NCBI RefSeq assembly: GCF_036323735.1
Contig: NC_086024.1
Location: 62,706,924-62,770,923 of the forward strand
Direction of reading: 5' to 3'
Length of the DNA: 64,000 nucleotides
DNA from: Rattus norvegicus
Lineage: Eukaryota > Chordata > Mammalia > Rodentia > Muridae
A program made the position numbers and the translations under genes. The notes beneath the pieces were generated by a model. That model had not been told where the DNA came from and did no database searches. It worked only from the letters and a program-made list of their open reading frames with translations. Positions 9,900 through 22,353 of the stretch are shown here, one piece after another (position 1 is the first letter of the stretch; every line of letters begins with the position of its first letter).

Positions 9900-11420
9900 A
9901 AGTGTGAGGACTTTTCTTTTCATCTTGTTTTCAGTGTTTCACATCTTATAAATGTAATTTCATAAAACTGTTCCAGAAATAAGCCCACATATGACATCAT
10001 GCAATAACCCTTAGCTGGTTTACGAACAGTGCCCTGTTTCTTTCGTTTCTCCATATACTCATAAAAAACTTTGTCACATAAAAAGCAGGTGCCAAGCCCA
10101 GCCCTGGCTAGCCCACACTAGGGCAGATGGTTCACGGAATCAGGATGAGGGAAGGAAATGTGGCTACGTTTGGAGGACTAGTCTGCCAATGTGATTGGGA
10201 ACTGTGTTTCAGCTCTGCAAAGGGATGTGTGGAAAATAAATATAAAGCGGAAGACAAAATTCTCTTGACACAAGTGGGGGGAAGAGAACACTCCTCCGAC
10301 ATATCTAGGACAAGGTTGAACTTTTTGCTTGCCAAAGGAAACTGTCTCTCTGAGCAGAGCAGAAATTTCACATTTGAAAGACGCGAGAAGTTTCAGGAGT
10401 GGCTGATTCTCCAACACGAGGGAGCGACAGCAGAACTAGTGAGTGGAAGTGCAGGGCTGCATTGAGCCCTTCTCTGCAGTTAGGTGTCTAGCACAAAATC
10501 AGTGTATAAGCTTCTTTCTTACCGGAACTTTGGAAGGGCAACCATATAGAAACAGGTTCATGAACTAGTGGGGTAGCTCCATGATAACACACCTACCTTG
10601 TTTGCACTAGGCTCTGTCATGTCCCCTCTCCGTCTCCAGCACCCAAAACAGAAATAGATCCCTAAAAAGTATTCTCCGTCCCCATCTGACACCTATGGAA
10701 TCATAATCTCTAGGGGTAATCAGGGGTTATAATCACAAATAGTCAGTGACTATATTGTTCCGTCAGCCTGTCATCTCCTAATTTTATACAAATATATGTG
10801 CCTATAGATCAAATGTACACATTAGACATATGTTTCTTGCTTGATTTAAAGCAACTCAAAACTGACTTATGTTTATGATCTTTTTTTAGGACATCGGAAA
10901 CATAAATCATAGTAAATAGTAGCCTACCTCATAAAACCAGGGTGAAAAAACTTCTGGAGAGGAGGCTACAGTCTCACCACACTCTGAGGGTTAGAAAGAT
11001 CAGTCTTTCTGTGTTTGCCTAACAACTAGCCACTCTGCTCTCAGCCTCAATTTTCCTTTTTCCTGCATGAGCATCCTGAGGTCTATTCCGGAGGAAAACA
11101 CTCCCAGAACCTTTGGTCTCTGACTTCCCCCAGAGCTAGGAGGGTGCCACATCATGCACTTTAGGTCAAAGTTCACTTCATTGTTACAAACTGAAACTCT
11201 TTAAATTTGAGCAATTCAACGTAACCACTGAGTCTATGAGAGGTGTCAGCACACACCTTTGTGTCCTTTGAGATCGAAGGACCTTTTAGGAGTCCAAATC
11301 TCTGAGTTCAGATTGAACTTGCTCTGCTTTCGGACATCTAAACTCCCTACCTCATTATCTACTCACGGATATTTCGACCTGGTAACTGCTTAACTTACCT
11401 TAAAAACCTTGATAGTTCTA
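9900..11420. other. Mainly unique noncoding DNA
   Basis: No gene is recognised. A weak ID/B4-like scrap may lie at 10563-10660 ('ggggtagctccatgataaca'). Overlapping 79-112-codon frames at 10127-10465 lie on both strands and lack any recognisable domain. Confidence 0.5.
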
Positions 11421-11424
11421 GATT

Positions 11425-11640
11425 GATAGCCCAGTCAATAAAGCACTTGTTTCTCAGGCACGAGGATCGGAGTATAATCTTAAAAAGCAAACCCACGTGT
11501 CATACCTGTAACAGCAGATATGGCGATGAGGTGGGGGAGGGCAGAGGAAGGGGAGACAGGAAGCTCCCTGGTGTTCTTCTTGGTGAGTACCAGTTGACTA
11601 AGAGACCCTGCCTCAAAAAGTGTGTGGATAGCATCTGAGA
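11425..11640 (+). repeat. B3-like SINE
   Basis: A tRNA-like head ('gatagcccagtcaataaagc') is followed by the part typical of B3: 'catacctgtaacagcagata', a G-rich stretch, 'ggtgagtaccagttgactaa' and 'gagaccctgcctcaaaaagt'. It is diverged but ordered correctly. The 71-codon frame across it is not a gene. Confidence 0.65.
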
Positions 11641-12820
11641 AATGACACTTAAAATTGAACTCTTGCCTCCACAGTCAAACACCCCTCCCCACAAGTTCTC
11701 TGATTTAATAATTTGGATAGAAATCAGCAGCATACTTGAGGGCTCGTCATACTCACCACATTTTCATTTGTCCTAAGAGGAACCAAGGGAACCCGTGCGA
11801 GCTCACCATGCACCGTCTCCGATACCATGTTGTCATCTGCTTGCTTCCAACAGTGTCATTTACGTTTAATTTATTTCAAATGTTTAAACTCAGTAAATGT
11901 TTTGAAATATTATAACACAACACAAACAAGACACATACCCTTCACTTGCATTCAAGATTATAAAACTCTTCACAATGCACTCAGCTCCCTCCCCATGGGA
12001 CTGACCTCTCTTTTGCCATGTCATTTGAAGGCAGACCCTACGTCCTGGACATTTTTCCTCTCAATTCTTCAGAATGAATCTTCCCCAAATTAAGACATTT
12101 TGCCTACATGATACTACTACATCCTCCATTCTTAAGGCATCGTCAGCATTAACTTTAATGAATGATTCAATATTCTAGACCATTCTACACTTTTTTTTCG
12201 ATTATCACAAAGTATCTTCAAAGTTTACCTAGTGAAAAGGGTTGAGATCATGCCTCCATGGAGTCTCAGACAGGAATATCCCCATCACACACTATCAATT
12301 GCGTAATTCAGTTTAGAAGTGTCTAGGCTTCTCTACTGGTGGCTTGCTCCATGTTTCTGCTTCTCTTCCAGAAATAAACTAACTTCCTAAGTCCTGAAGC
12401 CTTGACTGCATTTTTGCCATTGGCCTTGCTTTCCACTGAAAGCACCTCCAATTCCCTCCTAGGACACATACACAACAGTTTCTAATGAACCAGCTTTTTG
12501 AGTTCCTTGTTTTGTCTGTGCCACTGCTGAAATGCCACGAAGACATGCTGGACAAAACATTAGTTGTAAATATCCCAAGACAGTCTTATTATCATTCCCT
12601 CTGCACAGCTACGTGACTTGCCTTAAAGAAATTAGAAATACACTCACAGCACATAGCACTCAAATCCGTATACTAACACTCTTGATTGATGCATCAATCA
12701 TCAGCTGTGTTTCACGGTAAAGAAAGGGCTTAAATGAAATCTAACTTAAAATAAGTGACATTTCATTTCACACACATCAAAGGCTGTCAAATAATGTTCA
12801 ATACCTGTGTTCTGCAGTAG
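11641..12820. other. Unique AT-rich noncoding DNA
   Basis: No repeat family or coding exon is recognised. Small frames at 11827-12093 and 12532-12720 have no domain and no conservation I can judge. Confidence 0.5.
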
Positions 12821-12873
12821 GAGGAGGAGGAGGAAGGAAACAGGAGGAAGAAGACGAAGAGGAAGATGAAGAC

Positions 12874-12913
<40 letters not shown>

Positions 12914-12935
12914 AGAGGAAGAGGAAGAGGAGGAA

Positions 12936-12967
<32 letters not shown>

Positions 12968-13140
12968 GGAAGAGAAGGAGGAAGAAGAGGAGGAAGAGGA
13001 AGAGGAGGAGGAAGAGAAGGAGGAAGAAGAGGAGAAAGAGGAAGAGGAAGAGGAGGAGGAGGAAGAGGAGGAGGAAGAGAAGGAGGAAGAAGAGGAGAAA
13101 GAGGAAGAGGAAGAGGAAGAAGAGGAGGAGGAGGAGGAGA

Positions 13141-13177
<37 letters not shown>

Positions 13178-13190
13178 AGAAGGAGAAGAA
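12821..13190. repeat. Long polypurine (GGA/GAA) tract
   Basis: About 370 bp is almost entirely G and A on the plus strand, mixing GAGGA, GAAGA and GGA units with only a few pyrimidines near its left end. A block beginning 'agagaaggaggaagaagagg' recurs at 12971, 13013 and 13076, so the tract has grown partly by unequal duplication of 42-63 bp. All three minus-strand frames stay open (Ser, Leu/Pro and Phe/Leu runs), as does a plus-strand Arg/Gly frame. These are by-products of composition, not genes. Such mirror-like purine tracts can form triplex (H-) DNA. Confidence 0.95.
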
Positions 13191-13212
13191 ACAGCAGAAG
13201 CAGCAGCATGGG

Positions 13213-13362
13213 AAACCAGATGACTCACACCTGCATTCCCAGCACATAAGAGGCTAAATCAAGAAGATACTGCAACTTTAATGCCAATCTAAGTATATAG
13301 TGAGTCCTTAGCCACCACAGATTACAGAATGAGTCCCCATCTAAAAAAGAAAAAAAAAACTA
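13213..13362 (+). repeat. Old B1-like SINE
   Basis: Diverged B1 order: 'cacacctgcattcccagcac', 'aagaggctaaatcaagaaga', 'agtgagtccttagccaccac', then 'gagtccccatctaaaaaaga' and an A-rich tail (13343-13360). It sits directly right of the purine tract. Confidence 0.6.
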
Positions 13363-13865
13363 GCAACTGTTCTATAGTCTGGCAGTGAATCTAAATTAGA
13401 TCTTCCACAAAATAGTGGTTCGAATTCTCTCCACAATTACGTGCGGAACAAAATCTAGAATCTAAGTTGTATCATGATTACACTGCACAATATGTTGTTG
13501 AGCTAACAGTGGAATATAGTTGTCAGCCATAATCATTTCAGCGTCATAAATTAGGTGGCAGAATAAATGCAGATGTTTATTTTAACAGTACAACGAGAGC
13601 ATCCCCCTCGTCACCCACTTCATGCTGTCTGACATGGCCTGCAGTGTGGGGAGGAGTACAAGACGATGACGCAGCTTCCCAAACAAATACACTTCGTCTG
13701 CTTCCTAGATGAGCATTAATATTCCTTCACAATAAGTGACACAAGGGACAATCTCTGGGGACTGTTGTGTGGGAAAGATAAACAGGTTGATCTGTTTAAA
13801 TGACTCACGATTGCTTTTAGTACCTCATCTATCAGACCTTACACAAACAATTTTGATCACTATAT
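13363..13865. other. Unique noncoding DNA
   Basis: Nothing recognised. Some short conserved-looking words occur but there is no repeat or gene signature. Confidence 0.45.
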
Positions 13866-13869
13866 TTTG

Positions 13870-14105
13870 CCTTATTTTGTTTTGTTTTGGTCTGAGCTGC
13901 CCTGGCATAGCCTAGGCTGCTTTGTTTGATTTGGTTTTGATTTTTTTCTGTTTTTTTTATTTTTGTTGGTGTTTGTTTGTTTGTTTGTTTGTTTTTTAGC
14001 TTGGTTTTGATACAAAGTCTCTCCTGCAACCTGGGCTGTCCTGGATACCCTTCATCAGCTTCCCAGGTGCTGGGATTACAGTTGTAAACCACCATATCTG
14101 GATTG
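13870..14105 (-). repeat. B1-related SINE, minus strand, with TTTG/T-rich tail
   Basis: A T/TTTG-rich stretch (13870-14000, including a GTTTGTTTG array near 13973-13993) is followed by the reverse complement of a B1: 'gatacaaagtctctcctgca', 'acctgggctgtcctggatac', 'cagcttcccaggtgctggga' and 'ttacagttgtaaaccaccat'. The T-rich part is the reversed tail, possibly of two nested SINEs. Confidence 0.7.
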
Positions 14106-14555
14106 CTAATGTCTTTTGAACTTTTTGCAGTTGTTGACCTAAAAATTAGATCCAGATAAAAAATCTTAATATCCAGTTTCTCTTGATATAAGAAAGACCT
14201 TTTCCAATGGAAATTAGACCCATTACCTCCTTTCTTCCTCTCTTCCGTGTGCCAACAATTTGTCAGCACTTCCCCTCCTTTGATTTTTATGTCGTATGGA
14301 AAATAAACGCATGAACCTGTATTATAGTCCATCTGCCGTCACACTTGACCCACTTCCTTCAGAGTCACCTGCATGGCTGCCAAAGGCAGATAAGTTTCAA
14401 AATCTGGATTCTGTTTGAGAAATCAGAACTAGGTTAAAGTCTTGGTACCGTATAAGATTCTGTAACAGTGCGTGCGCAGGGAGACTAGCTAGCCATGTTG
14501 TTCATTTCCAAGGACATTCTGCAGAAAGCGAGCTAAGTAATGCATTATTTAACTC
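14106..14555. other. Unique noncoding DNA
   Basis: No repeat family or coding exon is visible. Confidence 0.45.
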
Positions 14556-14712
14556 TTGGTGGGCCTGGCCTCACAAACCTGTAATACCAATACTGAGGAG
14601 GCTGAAGCAAGAGGACTGCTACAGGTTCAGGGGCAGTTCAGTTGCATAGTGAAAGCCAGGACGACCAGGGCTACAGAGTAAAACCTTGTCTCAGAAACAA
14701 AATAAACCATAT
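14556..14712 (+). repeat. B1-type SINE
   Basis: Sense-orientation B1 landmarks: 'cacaaacctgtaataccaat', 'ctgaggaggctgaagcaaga', 'ccagggctacagagtaaaac' and 'cttgtctcagaaacaaaata'. The middle part is rearranged relative to a standard B1. Confidence 0.7.
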
Positions 14713-14984
14713 CATCTATCGCCTTGCACCAGTAACTAAAAAGTCGCATGCCCCGGTGCTCAAAAGTAAACCTCGGTGTTGGGCATGGATAGACTTTCTT
14801 GTTTAGTCCTTCCTACTCTTTCCCCAAGAAGACTGCCAAACTATATATGGCCAAGAAGCAGTCACTTAGATGGTGGACTGGCAGCTCAGTATCCAGGAAG
14901 AGGGGTTGGATGATCTGGCCTCTTTGGAAAAGCCGGAAAAGAGTTCATTTCCTATCACTACCAATACTTTCTATCACCCAATGA

Positions 14985-15500
14985 GAGGTACTGAAATCAC
15001 CTGGCGAAATGAAATCGCTGTATAAATGGTGTTTCCTCAGAAGCGGGAGGTGCCACTGAGACTGTCAGCCACAGCAAGTCGACCTTTCCTGGCACGGTTC
15101 GGTTGAATGAGCGCCCCTGGCAGCTCAGCCTCGGCGCCCATTAGGCACAGTGTGAAAGGCCCCATTCACTTGCCAGCTGGCGTGGCAACCCGTTATCTAA
15201 GGCTGTAAGCCCGACAGCACTTGCCTCCAGCAACTGGATACCGAGGCAACGATTAATTATGGATGGAATGTGGTCAAGGCTGGCCGCAATTGTAATCAAA
15301 GGAGACCACACTGAGGAAAAATAACATTTTATCCTGTGCAAGGGTATCTCCCAGGTAGATTTATGACTGACTGCTGCCAGTTAGCTGAAGAGAAAGTAAA
15401 AGTCAATCAAATTATTCACACGCGTAGCATAAGTAAGAATTAATGCAACAAAATTACACTTCCTATGATTTTGTATGACAGATGCTTTATTTAATTTATA
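14985..15500. promoter_or_regulatory. Candidate conserved noncoding element
   Basis: This block is free of recognisable repeats, carries more CpG than its surroundings, and contains binding-site-like words. These include TAATTA at 15254-15259 (homeodomain core), ATCAAAGG at 15295-15302 (TCF/LEF core) and a CAATTG E-box-like word at 15287-15292. Coding potential is poor: the minus-strand 66-codon frame has no domain. The call rests on composition and word content only, with no alignment. Confidence 0.3.
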
Positions 15501-15854
15501 GTTTGATTCTCCAGAAACGTGGGTCGACGATTTTTGGTTTTTTGTTTTGGTTTTTTTTTTTTTTTTTAAGCGAACGCTGAAGAATACTCTATCAGTTGAC
15601 CTCTAATGATCAGATCTGGAGACTTTCTACATGCAAAGGCCTTCCCTGTGAAAAGAGATTATAATATTTCCTGCTTTATTGCCATATGTTACTTTGATAG
15701 CTCGTGAATGTTGGAATATAGAACCTGGGAGCTGCAAAATATTCAGTCAACAAATAGGAACAGCTTGATAATTATAGCCATGAATAATCAAAGAGACAGG
15801 AAATAATGTTAATCTATGCAGCAAAAAGCTAAAGGATGCGTTTCTTTTAAAGTG
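15501..15854. other. Unique DNA with T-run
   Basis: A T-rich run at 15532-15568 is the only feature; the remainder is AT-rich unique sequence. Confidence 0.5.
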
Positions 15855-15862
15855 CAGTTTAA

Positions 15863-16082
15863 GCACAGGAGAGATGGTGGCTTGAGGTTTAAGAGCCCTT
15901 ACTGTTTTACAAAGGACCTGAGTTCAGTTCCCAACACCCACATGGGGGCTCACAACCCTCTGTAACTCCAGTCTAGATCATTCTTTATGGCCTCTGAGGG
16001 CACCAGGCACACATGCCATGCATGTACCTACATGTAGTCAAAACACTCATACACATAAAATAAATCTTTTTAAAAAACATCA
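15863..16082 (+). repeat. B2 SINE
   Basis: A full B2 in sense orientation: tRNA-like head 'agagatggtggcttgaggtt', 'ctgagttcagttcccaacac', 'ggggctcacaaccctctgta' and the 3' 'cataaaataaatcttttt'. It is flanked by 8-bp direct repeats 'cagtttaa' at 15855-15862 and 16083-16090, consistent with L1-driven insertion. Confidence 0.9.
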
Positions 16083-16090
16083 CAGTTTAA

Positions 16091-16459
16091 ACCTCAGTCT
16101 CGTTCTCTGAGAGAAAGAGTGTCATTAGATCAACTCTCTCTGAGAAAGCTAATCTTTGCTCTGAGGATGCCAACCAAGCAGGAGCACGGGTGCAGCATGC
16201 TACAGGGAAACAGACCTCACGGACTAGAACCAGTCACACCCCTGCAAGTCCTGCTTACTTTAAATGTGGCCACAAGTGGGTGATGCACTTATCATTAATT
16301 TCAGAAATAAAATGACTTGTGATTTTCTAAATCCCCTTACAATGTGACTGTTTAATGAGAAGGTTAACTGGAATCATAACAAAATTGTCTATTGAGCCTC
16401 AAACCCCACACAGTGTCTGCTGGAAGAGGGAAAGTCTTCAGAGCAGCAGACTGGGAGCT

Positions 16460-16513
<54 letters not shown>

Positions 16514-18520
16514 CTGGAACCTCTCTGCTAAATCTTGAATTCCACCTCAGTCTCTCCCACTTCCCTTCACTGCCAAACTATCTGTTCAGTGACTGATGCC
16601 TGGAGGGGAGCCAGAGATTCCAGCAAAAGAGAAAGGTTGGAAAGACGCATGGCAGAATGCCACAGCAGGCTGAACTACGCCATCATGGCTGTTCACCCAC
16701 CACCATCTCACCCCTTCCAACTGCCAACAGTTAAAATCTGGACTGGCCAGGTGGTCATAGTAACCGTGAAGCAACATTTAATAGTTGTTGAACCAGCAAG
16801 ATGTCTTTGAGAGAACAACATTGGGTATGATAATAGAAATTGCATGGATAGCTAGTTGGGAAAAATTAAAACTGTAAAAGCCAACAAGCCAGCAGAAAGG
16901 CGAATGCATCTGTGGTTCTTTCCCATTCTGTCTTGGAGAGAGCTGAAGCTTTGGGTGCAGCTTCTAATTAAAATCAAACAATAAATATTGACATAATGAC
17001 AATGGTTTCTTGTACAGGGATCTTTGTTGGCTTAATGGTGCCCAGTCTGCCCGCCTAGCTTATTACTCAGAAAGAGACAAGTAAATACATGTTTCCCCTT
17101 TGATTGTTGTATCCTGCACTGGCCTATTTGGATTGAAGATCAAATAACAAGGGTGTCATAAAGAGCTCTAGAGGAAAATGTTTCAAAAGTGGAGGGGTGG
17201 ATGGATCACCTAGAAAAGAGAACACGAGCACAACAGTGCCTGGAAAAGGTGTCTCCCAGAATTCCTTCACTTCAACAGCGGCACCGACCAAAAGGTGAAC
17301 GTTCACATGAGGATAAGTCACACTTGTTTGTTTTCCTGTGAAGTCCTCCTTTATGAGAGAATGACAGAACATTGGGATCTAATTACTGCCCCCCAAAGTT
17401 TAAAAGAAATTGAATTTTCAAGCTACTGATTGTGTGAGAGAGTAAAAACTAAACTGGCAAAGGTGGAGGTTAGTGGTTGAACTCAATCTCTTTCTATCAT
17501 GGCATACTGTCTTGATTTCTCACAACAACAACAACAACAACAGCAGCAGCAACACTGTGTGTCCTTACCCCTTAACTAGGGATATCTTTGTATCTGGCTG
17601 CATGGGTTTTTTTTTTCATAGTTTCACAACCTGTTACCCCTGAGGGATGAAGAGGGGTTCTTCCTCTTGCCTTGAGCAGAAAGCAGCCCACTTATCTGCA
17701 TCTGTACACTGGAATCTAATTGACAATTGTGCAGCTGACTATTGACCTAGTTCTGTACATGCTGCCGCGCCCCGCTCCCACCCGTCCCGTGCCCGCCACC
17801 TGAGTAGTTAAGGACTCCAATGAGACACTGAACATAAGAAGCACACACTCTGTGTCTTGGGAACGGAAGGACTGCATCTAAAGCCCCCACAGCTAATAAG
17901 TCAGCAGTATAGCTGGTCACACTTGATCAACTTTAAGATTTAAAATATATCTAAAGAGAAACACCTGTATAATAGGCTACGATATCGCATGCAGCTACAC
18001 ATGGATGAGCAGACTTCAAAAGCTACTGTTAACACAGGCCGATGGGTAATGATTAGAAATTGCACCTTTGAACTAGAGTAGGGGTTTTCGAAAAATTCCA
18101 ACCAGTATGCACTTCTGCAGAGAATGTTTACTTACTATGTCATCTGATAAAAGTCAAGAAGGCTTGCCTTTCTTAGTTTATAAAATTCTTATAGGATAAA
18201 AAAAATTCTTATAGGATTATTATCTATGAATACACAACTGTTTGTGATGTTATTTGAAATTTTGAGATTTCAAAGCACCAGTGCCCTGCCAGTTTAAAGG
18301 CATTTTGCAGATCTGAACTTTTGAAGTGCCATGCAAGGCTATCTATTTATCCTGCCATTTGTAATATGTTTTCTGAGAATCTTTAGGATTAAAGTTTGGG
18401 CCTTTTTCAAAAGTAAAAATTTCCTATGTATATATAACCTCTTCAAATGCATTTTAATCTGTCTAATCTTGTTGTCCCTTCAGCATAGTCTCAAAAAAAA
18501 AAAAACCTATCATATGTAAA
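16091..18520. other. Mainly unique noncoding DNA
   Basis: Besides a GA array (16465-16510) there is a (CAA)n/(CAG)n stretch at 17521-17553 and a small CpG-containing GC-rich patch at 17761-17802. The latter is unusual for this AT-rich neighbourhood. No gene is recognised. Confidence 0.5.
16465..16510. repeat. (GA)n microsatellite
   Basis: Uninterrupted AG/GA array of about 46 bp. Confidence 0.95.
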
Positions 18521-18671
18521 GTAGGATAGATGAGATGACTCAGAAGGTAAAGGTGCTTGCTAAACCTGGTAATCTGAGTTCAATCCCTGGAACCCACAAA
18601 GTAGATGACGACGAGAAATGGCTCCTAAAAGTTATCCTCTGACCTTCATGATACATGCATGTGCACTCATG

Positions 18672-18707
<36 letters not shown>

Positions 18708-18740
18708 CTAATATAAATAAATAAATTTAATTAAAAATGA
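18521..18740 (+). repeat. B3 SINE with (CA)n
   Basis: Head 'gatgagatgactcagaaggt', then 'aggtgcttgctaaacctggt', 'tgagttcaatccctggaacc' and 'ttatcctctgaccttcatga'. These are followed by a CA array (18674-18702) and an A-rich AAATAAATAAAT tail. The order and the internal CA array are typical of B3/B3A. Confidence 0.85.
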
Positions 18741-19334
18741 ACAATCAAAAGATGTATAGAAAGTATATAAAAAACCTTGGCAATGACAACTTAGTTAATG
18801 TGTGTATACCTCAATAGTTGGTAACACGTCTTAGGACCTGTGTTCTTTCGATCTATGAAATGTTGCACAGAAACCAGTCTCTGCTCTCTGCTCAGTAGCT
18901 TGTGGTGCTACTGATGTGTGACTAGGTGTGGTTCCTGGAAAGAACCAGGGGGATCTTGACCTGACTGCTATCCATATTCTGCGATATGCATTGCTTTTGG
19001 CCCATTGTCTAATTACTTCAGTTAGTCTGAAGTGAAGCAGTACGATCACTTCCTCCTCCTGAGAAGACTGAGTCTCAGGGATGTTTAGTCACACCAGTGG
19101 CTAAGCAGAACTGTCACAATGTCACCACCCAAACAGCTGTTTTCTCTTGTTTTTAGACCTGGACTGTTCTTTCCAGGATGTCACACAGCAGCTAAACTCC
19201 CTTAATCTATCCGTCTTGGTTCTACTAGCCTGAGAAATGTCTTTCCTTTTCATTGAGTCTCACCTCATCTCTTTAAATAAAAGGCACACAGTATCTGACA
19301 CAAGTAATATTGATATGCTTTTCAAAACATCTAA
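18741..19334. other. Unique noncoding DNA
   Basis: No repeat or exon recognised. Confidence 0.45.
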
Positions 19335-19345
19335 GAGAGTGTTTT

Positions 19346-19565
19346 TAAGGATTTATTTTTTATTTTATGTATATTTGTTTTGCCTGCATGTGTGTATGTG
19401 TACCATGGTTGTGTGGTGCCTGCAGAGGCCAAAAAGAACAGAATCCTCTGGGATCAGAGTTAAAGATGGTTGGAAGGTGTCATGTAGGCGCTGGCAAATG
19501 AATCCAGATTCTCTGCAGAAACAGAGAATGCTCTGAAGCACAAACCCATCTCTTCAGCCTCCTAG
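19346..19565 (-). repeat. B2 SINE, minus strand
   Basis: Reverse-orientation B2: 'ttttatttttatgtatat'-like tail, 'gtgtggtgcctgcagaggcc' and 'aacccatctcttcagcctcc' at the head end. Flanked by 11-bp repeats with one mismatch, 'gagagtgtttt' (19335-19345) and 'gagagtatttt' (19566-19576). Confidence 0.85.
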
Positions 19566-19576
19566 GAGAGTATTTT

Positions 19577-22340
19577 GAATTTTCTCACTACAAAAAATTA
19601 ATAAAGATACAAATGTTAGAAATAGTAAATATTATGATTTGATGGTTATATAATATAAGTGTGTTGAATCACCACACTGTAGCCTAGAAATACATACAAG
19701 GGCTTATGTTGGTTTCTTTAATTAAAATAAAATGAAGTCTGCGTAATAGCCTTTCCTGAAGAAACATATCACAAATTCTAAAACACAGAGCGCCAGAGCC
19801 CACTGCTATGTGCTTTGGACTTCAGAGTGGAAACTGGGTGATCCGAGGAGAAAGCTGAGATGCCCAGCTGTGACTACAATCCCCATTTAGTAACGGAGCA
19901 ATTCTGGATTAGAATGCTTAGTCTATTTTAAATCTTTCCCATTCTGAGAGTTGTATGGAGTTATTTGCAACTTGACATACTAAAAAGCCATATACTGTCT
20001 GTGTGATGGCCACACAGAACGTTTGCACAAAAATGAGTTCTATGTACCCGCTTACAGAAAAAAGCCCTTTAGGGGGATACTTGTGCTAAAGAAGCTGCAC
20101 GGTCTAAGACAATTCCTTTAATTTTAGACGGACCCTTCCAGACTTGATTTCTGAGCTCAGAAAACAGACAAAACACCTTGTTCTCTTTCTCCTACCCCTA
20201 CTCGGACTCTTTTCCCATAATGCTCCTCCTTGCCCACATCCTTCTTCCTCACTTTCTCATCATTTGACTAGTTAGTCCTGATTTGTTTTCTACCCTCCAA
20301 GTAGCACAAACATCTTTCCAGGGCTTTCCAAGAATCTACTGTTAAGATCTACAGATACCCAAAACCCTCCTAGACAGAACTGTATTTCATTACAGGCCAG
20401 TTCATTAGCATATGGTTTGTGCATTCCACTCTTTCTCAGAGAGCATTTACACCATAAAAGAGATTAAGGGGGTTCCTCAGTGAAGACCCATACAACACCT
20501 AGGTCTTGTTTCTAGGTTAAAACACTCCACTGTTTGGTTTTGGCTACAAAGACTAAGTGTCTCCAAGCAGGGATGCAGCAGCATTTGCTCAGCATCCCTC
20601 CATACATCAGCCACTTGTGCACAGAAAGGGAATAAAATGGGAGGAGGATGGACACAGGAACGGGTGGGTGAACTGCTACATCAGTTCAAGTAGTCACCAT
20701 CCCGACTTTATGCCATTTAGTGTTTCCCATTACAGACAAGGAACCAAAATCAGGATATAAGGTAATTGTTAGTGAGAATTAGTCAATGTCTATATTTAAT
20801 TAAAAAAAAAAAAAGAGTACGTTGTGGTGTGACAGACAGACGAAAGCCCCTGACAGCTGTTCACCTGGCTTCTTATGAGTGCATCCCAGTACTTTTCATC
20901 TGAAACTGCAGCTTTCAGCTTCACACAAATTCTGGTCCTGGGGGTAAATATAAAGATCCAATTGTGTACAGTCTAATTCTTGGTTACTACTGATTTCCCA
21001 AGGAGTAAGAATGGGAATGTACTTGTGACCCAGGGTAGAGACTGGGCCCTGGCCCCAGACACCGTTCTCCCGATCCCTAAGGCTGCTTTTTTGAGATGAG
21101 CTGCTTCATTTTACTTTTTAAAAAAATGATACTTTGTAATAAAAATAAGGAACTTCTATGAATATGATAGAAACTAGCATTTATCATGCATGCTGTATGT
21201 CCTTCTACTGTATTACACATCTTTGGGGCTGGAGTTTTAAAATGCCAGTGGTTTGTTTAACATCATTCAGCTGTTAAATTGAAGGCCTCTTGAAGCTGGT
21301 AACATATCTGTCTACAATAGAAGTTTACCCTCTGGAATAAAACCAGACAGTTGTAAAGCCACCGTGCTATCAATCAAGATAGTGATTCCCCAAGTGTATG
21401 ATTTGGATCAAGATGGCCTCCTTCCACACAGGGTGGGATTCTGATGTGTTGCCTCCTGTCCCGACTGTAACTGTGAAAATGATAGTTATTTGGAACAGAA
21501 GATCTAGTCTGGTGTCAGACAAAGCAGTACCTCAATTCCCATCTAAACCTCGATTAGCCTCAGCTTCTCAGTAGCGAATATTCTAAGCAGGACAAACCTG
21601 CCTGACACCTCCATGTTACCACTTAGGGAGAAGTTAATTTCTCCCTAAAACCTTTTCCATATCATTTCCCATCAGTATTGTTCTCTCTCTCTCTCAGAAT
21701 TCCTTCCTCATTTCACAACCCCACCTTCAAACCATCTGACACATTCTTATATTAAGAAATTTAAAACAAAACAAAGAAAAGAAAAAACCCAGTACCACTC
21801 AGAGTACAACACTAATACTACTTTCCCATCATGTAAACCTGTGAGTAGTTTACTTCTAGAATCACTCTGATGTTGATCTATGGTTTAATCTGCAGAGTTT
21901 GCATATTTCCAACATCATCTTTTGGTCCCACACACCGGCATGCTGCACCCTAGAAAACATAAACTCCACATACTTCCAGCAATCCTGCCTCCCAGCTGTT
22001 GAGAAAAGCAGCTTAGTGGCCCAAAGATAGTCGTGAAAGGGCTGCATGTGGCAGCTGTTAGTGGAACACTGTCAGCAAATTTGGAAAATAATGTTTCGCT
22101 CTAGTAAAGGACATTTAAGGCCTTGTGAGAGGATCAGCAGCTGTATTCCGGATATATTTAATGAATTAGGAACAAAGAGACCAGGATTCAGATTTTAGCC
22201 ATGCTTCATATATCAAAAAGGGAAAACAAAAATGATTTCAGGAATTATCAAGGAATATTTTTAATAGTATATATTTTAGTGTTTTGATTCACACATCAAG
22301 CATAATCAATTTGTCACAATATTTACAAGTTAAGCTTGCA
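19577..22340. other. Long unique stretch
   Basis: About 2.8 kb without any SINE, L1 or gene that I recognise. Minor features are A-runs at 20801-20812 and 21765-21786 and a short CT run near 21683-21696. Low repeat content over this length is noteworthy in a rodent genome, but I see no exon. Confidence 0.5.
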
Positions 22341-22353
22341 TTTTCCTGGTTCT

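Noticed and set aside
12746..13249. Poly-Ser, Leu/Pro, Phe/Leu and Arg/Gly frames
   Set aside because: All are forced by the polypurine tract. Four overlapping frames on two strands cannot all be genes, and none has any other domain.
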